Shown: positions 25,751 through 34,861 of the stretch, one piece after another
Layout: each line of letters begins with the position of its first letter
How positions within the stretch are numbered: the first letter of the stretch is position 1
NCBI GenBank assembly: GCA_963783245.1
Contig: CAWAMS010000004.1
Location: 186,001-250,000 of the forward strand
Direction: 5' to 3'
DNA length: 64,000 bases
Source of the DNA: Bog-473 sp963783245
GTDB lineage: Bacteria; Actinomycetota; Acidimicrobiia; Acidimicrobiales; RAAP-2
Position numbers and translations under genes: made by a program
Notes under the pieces: generated by a model
Databases searched by the model: none
What the model saw: the letters and a program-made list of their open reading frames with translations, nothing else
What the model was told of the DNA's origin: nothing

Positions 25751-27667
25751 TCAGTCGTCGAAGATCGCGTCCAATGCCGGGGCAACGTCCCGATGGGTCC
25801 GGACGGGGGAGAAACGGCCCCGACCGGCCTGGGCCAACTCTCTTGCCAACTGGGCGTCGTGCTCGCCGCTCACATCGAGGAGGATGTCGAGCCGGGCCAA
25901 CCCGGCGGCCAGAGGGACGGGGTCCACGCCCGCATTGTGGACGCAGTCCGAGAGGAGGATGGCCCGTGTCTGCGTCGTACGGGCGCCCGCCAGTTCCTTG
26001 GCGGCGATCTCGAGCGGGAAGCCGACGTTGGTGAGGCCACGAGCGGGGAGGCGGAGCAGTGTCTCCATCAGCGCGGCCGGCTCGACACGTTCTCCGAGCG
26101 GGAGCAGCAATGCCGCGTCCGACCAGAACGCGACGACCGCCAATTGATCGTCTTCCATCTCGCCGGCCAGCGCACCCACCGTGGCTGCGGCCGTCCGGAC
26201 CCGCTCGCCGCGCATCGACCCTGAGATGTCGACGATGAGGGCGACGGCGCGAGGGTGGAGGAGGCGTGTGCGCACCACCACGTCCTCCGCTGCGATATCG
26301 GGAGTCTCGAGGAGAGCGTCCATCGTCGCGTCGAGGTCGATCTCGTCGGAACCTCCGTCGAACGGCGCGCTCTGAAGCACACCGCGCCCCCCACTGCGGG
26401 GTCGGCGGTCGCGGTGGCGCACCAGCGCCAGGCGAGAGGCGATCTCATGGGCTCGTCGAGCCACCTCGGTGTCGGCCGCGCCCTCGTCCAACGGCTGCAG
26501 TTCGCCCTCGTCGTCACTCTGGCTGGGCGCCGTCCGTTCGTCAGGCCTTGCCGGTGGTGGCGCGAGGAGTGGCCCCGCACTGCGGAGGGCGACACCTCCG
26601 TCCTGACCGTTGGGGGACGGGACGAAAAGGGTCGGAGGCTCGTCGAGGGTCTTGGGTTTGCGCCGGAACGGAGCGTTCGGATCGCCGGGCCTGTTGCGTC
26701 GCAGGGGGGAATCCGCCACTACTGCGTTCTCTCCGCCCGAAGCCGCCGCCAGGCTGAGGAAATAGGACTCCCAGATGTCGTGCAGCACCTGTTCGGCCGT
26801 CATGACAGCCGTGGGGTCGAGCTGGATGCGACCTGAGAGTGCCACGGTGATGGCATCGAGGACGAGCGCCCTGTACGCCTCGCCCGGGCGCCGGACGGTC
26901 CCAGGGAGGTCGACGATGACCTGCCGGGCGCGCCCGAGCTCGCGGGCCACCAGCACGGTGTCGATGGCTCCCCGCACACTGCTGCCATGGCGGACGTCGG
27001 GATGGTCCCGTGTGGCCCGCACCAACGCCACGGCATCGCGCACCAGGCGGTCGTCACGCTGGAGGGGGTCGCCCTCCGAACTCGTCCGCTGCTCGACGAT
27101 CTCCCGCTCGAGGGCCTCGTCCTGATACCCCACGGCCAGCCGGCAGAGACGGTCGTAGATGCTCATGGAGATGCGCATGGTGCCCACGTTGTCGAAGGGG
27201 TTCATCGAGGCGATCAGCCTGAACGTGGATTTGGCCGTGATGGTACCGATACGGGGGATCGTCAGCCGGCGGTCACCGATGGCCGAGAGCAGTGTGTTCA
27301 GCGTGTCCTGCGGACTCCGGTTCAGCTCCTCGATATAGAGGAATCCGCCGAGCCGCATGGCCTCCACCAGAGGTCCGTCGACGAAATTCTCGGCCAGGTA
27401 CCCCTCACGCAGCACGCGGTCGGGTGCATGGTGCCCCACCAGTTTTCCTGTGGTGAGGTCTGCGTTCCCCTCGACGAACATGAGAGGGACGCCCCAGTCC
27501 GCCGTGATGGCCCGCAGCATGGTGGTCTTGCTCGTGCCGGGGGGACCTTCGAGAAGGACGTCGCGGCCCGCAGTGACGGCGGCCCGCAGGAGCTCGAGCT
27601 CGTGGGCGCGCCCCACCACCCCGGGTGTGGTCATGAGGCCGGCCTCCCGGCTGTCGTCGACGGTCAC
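25751..27667 (-). CDS. Single-chain MoxR-type AAA+ ATPase fused to VWA domain
   Basis: About 638 residues. An N-terminal MoxR/CbbQ-like AAA+ module has Walker A GPPGTSKTT (near residues 41-49), Walker B FLYIEELNR and a sensor-1 ASMNPFD. A proline-rich, acidic linker follows, then a C-terminal von Willebrand A domain with the MIDAS motif DISGSMRG, a threonine in GLTNVG and LLSDCVHNAG. MoxR-AAA proteins with VWA partners usually act as chaperones that activate or load metal into enzymes. Here both parts are on one chain, like magnesium chelatase I and D combined. GTG 27667 lies 8 nt after the SDR stop, and ATG 27634 is another start. It is the last gene of the hyu operon. Confidence 0.85.
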   Translation of the reverse strand: MTVDDSREAGLMTTPGVVGRAHELELLRAAVTAGRDVLLEGPPGTSKTTMLRAITADWGVPLMFVEGNADLTTGKLVGHHAPDRVLREGYLAENFVDGPLVEAMRLGGFLYIEELNRSPQDTLNTLLSAIGDRRLTIPRIGTITAKSTFRLIASMNPFDNVGTMRISMSIYDRLCRLAVGYQDEALEREIVEQRTSSEGDPLQRDDRLVRDAVALVRATRDHPDVRHGSSVRGAIDTVLVARELGRARQVIVDLPGTVRRPGEAYRALVLDAITVALSGRIQLDPTAVMTAEQVLHDIWESYFLSLAAASGGENAVVADSPLRRNRPGDPNAPFRRKPKTLDEPPTLFVPSPNGQDGGVALRSAGPLLAPPPARPDERTAPSQSDDEGELQPLDEGAADTEVARRAHEIASRLALVRHRDRRPRSGGRGVLQSAPFDGGSDEIDLDATMDALLETPDIAAEDVVVRTRLLHPRAVALIVDISGSMRGERVRTAAATVGALAGEMEDDQLAVVAFWSDAALLLPLGERVEPAALMETLLRLPARGLTNVGFPLEIAAKELAGARTTQTRAILLSDCVHNAGVDPVPLAAGLARLDILLDVSGEHDAQLARELAQAGRGRFSPVRTHRDVAPALDAIFDD

Positions 27668-27674
27668 GGGCGGG

Positions 27675-28505
27675 CTATTTGACGATGTTGCCGGCATCGA
27701 CCGGGAGAGCGACACCGGTGATGTAGCGCGCCTCGTCCGAGGCCAGGAACAGAACGGCGTTCGAGATGTCGCGCGGTTCGACCCAGGGGATCGGAAGCGC
27801 GTTCATGTTCGTGAAGACCGCTGCGGCCTGCTCTCTCGTCGGACGCTCGACGCCGGGTACCAGGAGCGAATACATGTCCGCATTATGGACCATGTCGGTG
27901 TCGACACTGGTCGGGTGCACGCTGTTGACACGGATCATCTCCGGAGCGAGCTCGAGCGCGAGGGTGCGCATCACACCGACGACACCATGCTTTGCCGCCA
28001 CGTAGTGCCCCAGGTTGGGGACGGCCACGATGCCGGCCGTCGAGCTGGTCAGGATCAGCGAACCGCCACGGCCACCAGCCACGATGTGGGGGATGGCGGC
28101 CTTGCAGGCGTGCCAGACGCCGGTGAGGTTCACGTCGATCACGTCCTGCCATGTCTGCTCACTCATGGTGGCGAGCCTCCCGTGCGACGCGATGCCGGCG
28201 TTGGCGCAGACGATGTCGAGTCGTCCGAATGCGGCCATGCCATCGCTGAGCACGCGGTCGAGCGCGGCCAGATCCCGGACGTCGGCGTGCGCGGCCAGAA
28301 TCCGCCGGTCCAGCGCTTCCACCTGCGCCACGGTCTCCTCGAGGTCTTCGGGGCGTGCCATCGCGTACGGCGCCGACTCCATCTGCGCGCACAGGTCGAC
28401 GGCGATGATGTCCGCCCCCTCCTCGGCCAGGCGGACGGCGTGGCTTCGACCCTGGCCGCGCGCTGCTCCCGTGATGAACGCCGTCTTGCCCTCAACGCGC
28501 CCCAT
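27675..28505 (-). CDS. Mycofactocin-type SDR oxidoreductase
   Basis: A 276-residue SDR. It has TGAARGQGRSHAVRLAEEGAD, the hallmark start of the mycofactocin-coupled subgroup, and the characteristic extra segment AMARPEDLEETVAQVE after the second strand. The active site is SSTAGIVAVPNLGHYVAAKHG, with Ser, Tyr and Lys. These enzymes hold NAD tightly and pass electrons to the peptide-derived cofactor mycofactocin, whose genes should be elsewhere in the genome. ATG 28505 follows GGGGGG. It lies between the D-aminoacylase-like and AAA-VWA genes of the hyu operon. Confidence 0.88.
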   Translation of the reverse strand: MGRVEGKTAFITGAARGQGRSHAVRLAEEGADIIAVDLCAQMESAPYAMARPEDLEETVAQVEALDRRILAAHADVRDLAALDRVLSDGMAAFGRLDIVCANAGIASHGRLATMSEQTWQDVIDVNLTGVWHACKAAIPHIVAGGRGGSLILTSSTAGIVAVPNLGHYVAAKHGVVGVMRTLALELAPEMIRVNSVHPTSVDTDMVHNADMYSLLVPGVERPTREQAAAVFTNMNALPIPWVEPRDISNAVLFLASDEARYITGVALPVDAGNIVK

Positions 28506-28531
28506 CGTCCCCCCGTGCGCTCGAACGTCGG

Positions 28532-30286
28532 TCAGTTCTCATCCCCACGGTGAGCGGGGCCGCCGGACACCGAGTCGATGCCGGCGCGCAGGACGTTTCC
28601 CGATCGTCGTCCGGTGAACCGGCCGGCATGGACGATTTCCTCTCCCGCCACGATCACCGACTCGATGCCGAGGCCGTGGCTGAGAAGGCGGGTGGCGCCC
28701 GCCAGGGAGGTCCCGGGCCAGGTGCACCTGTGACGAGGCGATCCGCTCCGGATCGAAGACGGTGATGTCGGCGTGGAAGCCCTCGCGGATGCGCCCCCGA
28801 CCGACGAGGCCGTACAGGCGGGCCGGCACATCGGTGAATTCGTGGACGAGCTCTTCGATGCTGAAGACAGGCTCGTTCCGCACGAGCTCGGCGAACGAGG
28901 CGGTGCTGTACTCGACATTCACCACGCCGCGCACATGGGCGCCGCCGTCCGAGGCCCCGAGCACCACCCTCGGGTCGCGCAGCACGCCTGCCCTCTTGGC
29001 CCGCTGCTCGGGCGTCGCTGTCGGGACGAGGTGGCGGACGAATCCGACGTCGAGCTCGCTGGTGACCGCCAGGTCGAGCATGACGTCGAGGATGGATCTG
29101 TCCTGTTCCGCGGCGAGGTCCGCCACCGGCCGCCCCACCGCCGATTGCAGCGCAGGTGTATCCGAGTCGCTGACGATGTGCTCACCGAGGCTGGCCGCGA
29201 ACATGGCAGTCGCCCCGATCGGCGCCTGTTCCAGACTCGCGTGGAGGCGGCGGCGCACATCAGGGTCGGCCAGCGCCGCCACACGGGCAGCGGGGGCGAG
29301 CTCGAACAAGCTCTCGAATTCGGGGAGCGAGCGAAAGCCGACGTCGCTCTCCAGGAAATCGGTGCGCACCCGGAAATTGTGGGGGATCATCATCGGGACG
29401 ACCACCGCGCCGGCAGCCGCGGCGACGTCCGCCGAGGCGAGTTGGCGTTCATGGATGTCGGGTATGGCGGGGTAATCGAGAAGGACCGTGTTCCAGTTGA
29501 GGGGTCGTCCGGCAGCGGTCGCCATGTCGGTGAGGAGGTCGTACTCCTCGGCGATGAACCCGTAGGCCGCCGAGGCGGGAATGAACTCCACGCTCGTCCC
29601 CGGGAAGTCACGGCAGACGCCGGCGAGCTCGATCAGCTCCTCGTTCGTGGCGAAGGTGGGGGGCGTGGGCACACCCGAGCCGTCGCGATGCGTCGCCGCG
29701 GTGGCGCTCGAGAAGCCCATGGCTCCGGCCGAGAGCGCGTCGGCCAACCCGGCACGCATGCGCGCCAACTCTCGGCGGTGGCGGGGCGTTCCGATGCTGC
29801 CGCGCCCATGATCGAACGGCGGAGGGCGGAGTGACCAGCCAGGAACCCGATGTTCACGGCCGGTGCACGGCGCTCGACCGCGGTGAGGTAGTCGGCGAAG
29901 GACTCCCACGTGAATTCCAGCCCGGCCTCGAGGGCCACCAGCGGGATGGCCTCGACCCGCGAGAGCAGACCGACGAGAAATTCGGCCGTGGACGGGTCAA
30001 CGGGGGCCAGCGAAATACCGCAATTGCCCGCGATCACAGTCGTGACACCGTGGAGTGGCGAGGGCGAGAGTGTCGGGTCCCACAGCACCTGCGCGTCGTA
30101 GTGGGTATGGACATCGACGAAGCCCGGGCAGACCACGAGGCCTGTGGCATCGATCATCCGGCGGGCGGCGTCGGTCGTCGCACCGATTGACACGATGCGC
30201 CCGGCGGTGATCGCGACGTCGGCGGTGTAGCCCGGTCTCCCGGTGCCGTCGACGACGGTCCCGCCCTTGACGAGCAGGTCGTACAG
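28532..30286 (-). CDS. D-aminoacylase-like amidohydrolase (two frameshifts)
   Basis: About 580 residues in three frame segments. The N-terminal part has VKGGTVVDGTGRPG, GFVDVHTHYDAQ (HxH) and AGNCGISLAP with the zinc-bridging Cys. The middle part, after an indel near 29770, has GASDGGAHV, and the last part, after one near 28710, ends VLRAGIDSVSGG. The first clear in-frame codon after the hyuB stop is CTG 30286, giving LYDLLVKGG. No ATG or GTG lies in frame until GTG 30193, which would remove the first beta-strands. A start-codon error or a CTG start is likely. Expected to cleave an N-acyl or N-carbamoyl amide made by the Hyu proteins. Confidence 0.78.
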
Positions 30287-30287
30287 T

Positions 30288-32478
30288 TCAGTCCCCGTTC
30301 GCAGCGTCGCGACGGATCGGCATCATGCGGCGCCGGTCCATCGGCGTCGGATTGACCGCAAAGGATCGCGGACCGTCGGCCAGTGCCACCTCGACGTGGA
30401 GGGCCCGGCCCGTCAGCGGGTCGAGGTACGTCCGAAAGACGACATCGGGACCGCCTTTTGGCCAACGGCGCTCCTCGAGCACCGGGCAGCCGTCCGTCCA
30501 ATGGTGGGGCGACTCGGCCAGCACTTGGCCGCTCTCCTCGGCGTAGGCGAGGTTGCCTCGCTGCGCCACTCCGGGATAGAGCGGAAAGGAGGGCTCGTCG
30601 GACGCCGGGAGCCTGCCGGTCACCCTGGGGGCGCAGGGCGGGCTTGGCCTGGGCCAGGCGCTCGCGACGCGCCTCGTGTCGCCTCGCTGTCGTGGCGGCG
30701 ACGTCGACCCCTCCGTCGGTGGAGATGACCGTTCCGTAAATGCTCGCGGCGTCGTCGGCCGAGAAGCGGCCGGCGGCCACATCGACGGCCACCGACTCGG
30801 GGTCGCGGTCCAGAGGGTCGCCGAAGCCCCCACCCGATGACAGCCGCATCTGGAACGAGTCACCTTCGAACAGCGGTGTGCCGGCGCTGTTCGGGGTCGA
30901 GTTCGTCGACCGTGCCGTCGCTGTCGGTGCACGAGGAACTCGTTGCAGGCGCCGGGTGACCCGCCGGCCATGCCCTGGAGGGGCAGCCACCGACGCATGC
31001 CGAACATCGTCCCGTTGATCTGGTCGACACCGTGTGGACGCAGGCTGAGCTGCGTCCCGCCACCGGCCCGGTGCACCCCGGCGCCTCCGGCGCCCGGACG
31101 GGCGCCGGCGCTCGGTGAAGAGCAGCGGGTACCACGACTCGAGGATCTCGATGTCCGCGATGGAGCCTTCGGCGTCGATGCCCACCGGGTTGCGCCCGAG
31201 GTCCATGCCGTCGCGCTCGCGGCCGGCCGAGCCGCCGACCCAGTTGCCGTCGAAGGCGAGGAAGGCGTCGGTCGAGCCGTCGGGCAGCTGCCAGGACCAC
31301 AGGTTGTTGCCGAGGGCCGACTCGAAGCCGGCCCCCGCCAGGTACCGACGGGCCGGGGATTCCGGTGACGCCCCCAGGGCCAGGTTGAACGCCTGCATGG
31401 CGACGTCGGCCGCGTTCAGCCCGACATGCATGTGGGCGGCCGCGATGGGCGCCGGCGGGTTGGCGTTGACGACCGTCCCTTCGGGGCACCGCAGTTCGAC
31501 CGGGGCGAAGATGCCCTCGTTGAACGGCAGGTCGCGGGCGATGCGATGGGCCAGCATGACGAGGAATTCGGCGGCAATGATGTACGGCTTCGAGTTGAAG
31601 TAGTGGTCCGTCTGGGGCGACGCCCCTTCGAAGTCCAAGATCATGTGGTCGCCGTCGACCGTCAAGGTGCAGGGGATCTCGTAGAACTCGTCGCCGTACT
31701 CGGTCCACGAGGTGGACTTGTAGACGCCGTCCTCCAAGGCGAGTATCCGCCGCCGCATCTCGGCTTCGGTCAGCTCACGGATGGCGCGCAGGCTGTCGGT
31801 GAAGCGGTCGCGACCGATGCTGTCGATGAGGCCGACCACCTGCTCCTGGGCGGAGTGGCAGCCGGCGACGAGTCCCCGCAGGTCCATCTCGACGATGTCG
31901 GACATGCGGATGTTGTTGATCAGGATGTCCCAGACATCGGTCATCTCCTCGCCTTTGCGGAACAGGCGGACCGCCGGACACCGGATCCCTTCCTGGTAGC
32001 ACTCGGTGGCCTGCGGAGCGAAGGAGCCGACGACCATCCCACCCATGTCCATCATGTGGGCCGACAGTCCGACCCATCCGACGAGATCGCCTTCGTGGAA
32101 GATCGGCTGCTGGATCATGACGTCCTGGGGGTGCAACCCTCCGCCGTGGTGGGGGTCGTTGGCGAAGAACACGTCTCCGGGGGCCACCGTGTCGCCGAAG
32201 CGCGCGATGGTCGCCTTCACGGAGTACGACGCCGCTCCGAAATGGAACAGGACCATCCCCGCGCCCACGATCAGGTCGCCCTGCGGATCCATGATGGTGA
32301 CCGAGAAGTCCTTGGACTCGGTGATGGTCGGAGAGATCGCCGTGTGGTCGACCGCCAGCGCGGCCTGTTCCCCGATCGCCTCCAGCCGGCTGCGGACAAC
32401 TTCCAGGTCGATCGGGTCGGTCGCCGGTCGCCCGTTGCCGGATGTGGTGCTGGTCGGCGCGTCAGCCGTTGTGGTCAT
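30288..32478 (-). CDS. hyuB: Hydantoinase B/oxoprolinase-type protein (several frameshifts)
   Basis: About 730 residues of the HyuB family, the partner of HyuA in ATP-dependent hydantoinase, oxoprolinase and acetone- or acetophenone-carboxylase complexes. Clean sequence runs from ATG 32478 to about 31100 (FFANDPHHGGGLHPQDV is a signature). At least three indels lie between 31100 and 30640. QINGTMFGMRRWLPLQG, SAGTPLFEGDSFQMR and the C terminus MMPIRRDAANGD read in different frames but in the right order. ACGGAGGT precedes the start, which overlaps the stop of a 21-codon micro-ORF. Whether it is a working gene depends on the indels being errors. Confidence 0.82.
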
Positions 32479-32540
32479 CGAGAGACCTCCGTAGTCGTAC
32501 GCATCGTGCTGGTGGTCGTTGTGGTGGTCGTGCTGGTCAT
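32475..32540 (-). CDS. Threonine-rich 21-codon micro-ORF between hyuA and hyuB
   Basis: The ATG at 32540 overlaps the hyuA stop as ATGA, and the micro-ORF's own stop overlaps the hyuB ATG as ATGA. The peptide starts MTSTTTTTTSTMRTTT and ends EVSR. The hyuB ribosome site (ACGGAGGT) lies inside it. The arrangement fits a translational coupler. It may instead be low-complexity spacer that happens to be open, or a remnant of a duplicated hyuB start, since hyuB also begins with a Thr-rich stretch. Confidence 0.35.
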   Translation of the reverse strand: MTSTTTTTTTSTMRTTTEVSR

Positions 32541-34618
32541 CGTGCTACTTCCATGATGAAGGTGCCGTGTTCGTCGATCTTCGCGCTGCTGCCCTCGGGA
32601 ACCCACACCGTGGTGTCCATGGAATCGACCAGTGCGGCCCCCTTGAGCTCGTGGCCGGGGGAGAGGCCGGCACCGTCGTAGACGTCCACTTCGACGATGC
32701 CGTCGGCTCCGCGGGCCAGCCGGACCTTGCGGGTGCCCACCGGGATGGCGAGGGTTCCGCTCTCGACTGCCGGGCGCGCTGCCGTGCCCACGCTGGCGCG
32801 GATGGTCTTGCCGATGCCGATGGCGCGAAGGCCCACCAATTCGACCGGCGTGCGCAGCACGATCGAGCCTTTGCCGTACCGCTTGGCGTACTCGTCCATG
32901 AACGACGTCAGCAGCGCGTCCGAGGACGCATCGGTGAAGGGTCCCGGTGCGATGGTCATCTGCAGTTCGTAGATCTGCTTGCTGAAACGCAGGTCGGCCT
33001 CGAACTCGACGGCCTGGTCGATGTCGGCCACACCGTCAGCGGTCATGTCGGCTCGCACTTCGGCCTCGAGCTCGGCCATCAGGCGTTGCATGAGTGCGGG
33101 ATCGACGGGCATGGGAGAGGTGACCGAGCGCAGTCGTTCGCGTCGCACGTCGGTGGTCGCTGCACCGAAGGCGGAGAGCACCGAAGCGAGTTCGGGGATC
33201 AGCACGCGTGGTGCACCGATGGCCCGGGCGATCTCGGGCGTGAAGAGCGAGCCTCCTCCGCCGTAACTGAGGATGGCGTACTGGCGAGGGTCGAGGCCGA
33301 GCGAGGCCAGCCTGCCCCGCACCGCTTTGATCATTCCGGTCAGCGCGAGTTCGCGGATGCCCCATGCCGTCTCCTCGGCGTCGAGGTCCAGTTGGGCCCC
33401 GAGGCGAGCGCAAGCCGCATGTGCGGCCTCCGGATCCAGCGCGAAGTCGCCCCCCAGGAAGCGTTTCGGATCTATGTAGCCCAGCACGACGAGTGCATCG
33501 GTGACGGTGGCCTGATCGCCCCCGCGCTGGTAGCAGGCCGGTCCCGGGACTGCTCCGGCGGAGCGTGGACCCACCCGGAGCATGCCGCGCGCATCGACCC
33601 AGCCCAAGGACCCGCCACCGGCGCCGATCGACTCGACGTCGACCAGCGAGAGAGCGGTCCAGACACCCATCATCTCGCCCCGGGTTCGTCGCGCCGGCTC
33701 CCCGTCGTCGATGACCGAGACGTCGAAGGAGGTGCCACCCATGTCGGCGGTGACGATGTGCGGCGCCCGGGTCACGTTGCTCATGGCGACTGCGGCAGCG
33801 ACACCGGCGGCCGGACCGGACATGGCCAAGCCGAGGGGCCGGCGGCGTGCCTCTCCCACCGTGATCGAGCCGCCTCCCGAGTGCACGAGGAGCAGCGGGC
33901 TCTGCAGTCCACGCTGTGCCAGTTCTTGTTCGAGCTCTTCGATCCCTGCGAATGCACCGGACACGTAGGCGTTGAGCACGGCGAACGTGGTGCGCTCGTA
34001 TTCACGGATCGCCGGGTGCAGCACCGCCCCCGAGACCACGGGCAGGTCGGGATAGATCTCGGCGATCGCCGCCACCGCCTGGTCCTCGTGCGTCCGGTTG
34101 GCAAAGGACCAGACGAAGGAGACGGCGATGGCCTCGACGCCCTCTTCTTCGACGAGCCGCCGGACAGCTGCCTTGACCTGATCGAGGTCGATGGGGACGA
34201 CGACGTCGCCGTTGCGGTCAATCCGCTCTTCGATGGCCGCGATGGTGCGGTGCTCCAAGATGTTGGGCGTCGACAGCCACCCGTCCTCGTCGACGATCCG
34301 TGTGCCCTGCGCGATGGGGATCATCTCTTCGAACCCGCTCGTGGCCAGCAAGCCGACCAGTCGGCCGGTGCGCGAGGCCAGCGTGTTGGTCACGGCCGTG
34401 GTGCCCAGCCCGAAACGGCTCACCTTGGGCAGGAGTTCGTCGAGGGTCGTCCCGCTCCGCCGGGCCGCCAACTCCGCTGCCGCCAGCACGCCCAGGCCGA
34501 TCTCCCCGGTCGTCGTGGGTGCCTTGGCCCGCCACGTGCTGGTCCCATCGGTCAGCACGCAGTCGGTGAAGGTGCCGCCGACATCGATGCCGATGCAGGT
34601 GCGAACAGTCTCGGCCAT
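32537..34618 (-). CDS. hyuA: Hydantoinase A/oxoprolinase-type ATPase subunit
   Basis: An intact 693-residue HyuA protein of the ASKHA ATPase fold. IGIDVGGTFTDCVLTDG is the N-terminal phosphate loop, HSGGGSITVGEA and TADMGGTSFDVSVI are the later nucleotide motifs, and SYGGGGSLFTPEIA is near the C terminus. With HyuB it would couple ATP hydrolysis to ring opening of hydantoins or 5-oxoproline, or to carboxylation of ketones as in the acetone carboxylase relatives. AGGGAGGG precedes ATG 34618. It opens the operon hyuA-microORF-hyuB-amidohydrolase-SDR-AAA/VWA and is divergent from a GntR/FCD regulator. Confidence 0.9.
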   Translation of the reverse strand: MAETVRTCIGIDVGGTFTDCVLTDGTSTWRAKAPTTTGEIGLGVLAAAELAARRSGTTLDELLPKVSRFGLGTTAVTNTLASRTGRLVGLLATSGFEEMIPIAQGTRIVDEDGWLSTPNILEHRTIAAIEERIDRNGDVVVPIDLDQVKAAVRRLVEEEGVEAIAVSFVWSFANRTHEDQAVAAIAEIYPDLPVVSGAVLHPAIREYERTTFAVLNAYVSGAFAGIEELEQELAQRGLQSPLLLVHSGGGSITVGEARRRPLGLAMSGPAAGVAAAVAMSNVTRAPHIVTADMGGTSFDVSVIDDGEPARRTRGEMMGVWTALSLVDVESIGAGGGSLGWVDARGMLRVGPRSAGAVPGPACYQRGGDQATVTDALVVLGYIDPKRFLGGDFALDPEAAHAACARLGAQLDLDAEETAWGIRELALTGMIKAVRGRLASLGLDPRQYAILSYGGGGSLFTPEIARAIGAPRVLIPELASVLSAFGAATTDVRRERLRSVTSPMPVDPALMQRLMAELEAEVRADMTADGVADIDQAVEFEADLRFSKQIYELQMTIAPGPFTDASSDALLTSFMDEYAKRYGKGSIVLRTPVELVGLRAIGIGKTIRASVGTAARPAVESGTLAIPVGTRKVRLARGADGIVEVDVYDGAGLSPGHELKGAALVDSMDTTVWVPEGSSAKIDEHGTFIMEVAR

Positions 34619-34651
34619 GTACCCTCCCTGTCAGCCGCTGAACCTCTCCAA

Positions 34652-34665
34652 CATAACAAAGTATG
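34652..34665 (-). promoter_or_regulatory. Promoter-like AT-rich box of hyuA
   Basis: CATAACAAAGTATG has CATA/TATG ends and is the most AT-rich stretch in the divergent region. On the minus strand it gives CATACT and TATG-T boxes 35-45 nt upstream of hyuA, suitable as a -10. The dyad ends could also serve a regulator. Confidence 0.35.
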
Positions 34666-34784
34666 AACACACGGAGCCGGGTGAGCAACGCGGGCGAGAG
34701 GCGTCATCGAGATGGCGCCGCAGGCCGGCCACCTCGGCCGATGTGGTCCGGAGCTGGGAAGCCGTCCGGTCATAAGAGCAGGTC

Positions 34785-34801
34785 CGAGGTGCGAAACCTC
34801 G
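34785..34801. promoter_or_regulatory. Inverted repeat between hyuA and the GntR/FCD gene
   Basis: CGAGGTGCGAAACCTCG has perfect 6 bp arms and a 5 nt centre. It lies 58 nt before the regulator start and 167 nt before hyuA, a natural operator position for control of both genes. It could also form an RNA hairpin in a transcript reading into the regulator. Confidence 0.45.
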
Positions 34802-34845
34802 TCCTGAAGGAGGATCGCTTCCGAAGGATCGGTCTTGATGATGTG

Positions 34846-34861
34846 TAAGATTGCCCTCGTG
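34846..34861 (+). promoter_or_regulatory. Leaderless promoter of the GntR/FCD gene
   Basis: TAAGAT (34846-34851) is followed after 7 nt by GTG 34859, the layout of leaderless actinobacterial genes. The same spacing is seen at 5722-5735. Confidence 0.45.

Noticed and set aside
32519..34666. 715-codon plus-strand open frame opposite hyuA
   Set aside because: Antisense shadow of an intact hyuA. The product is His/Asp/Arg-rich with no recognisable fold.
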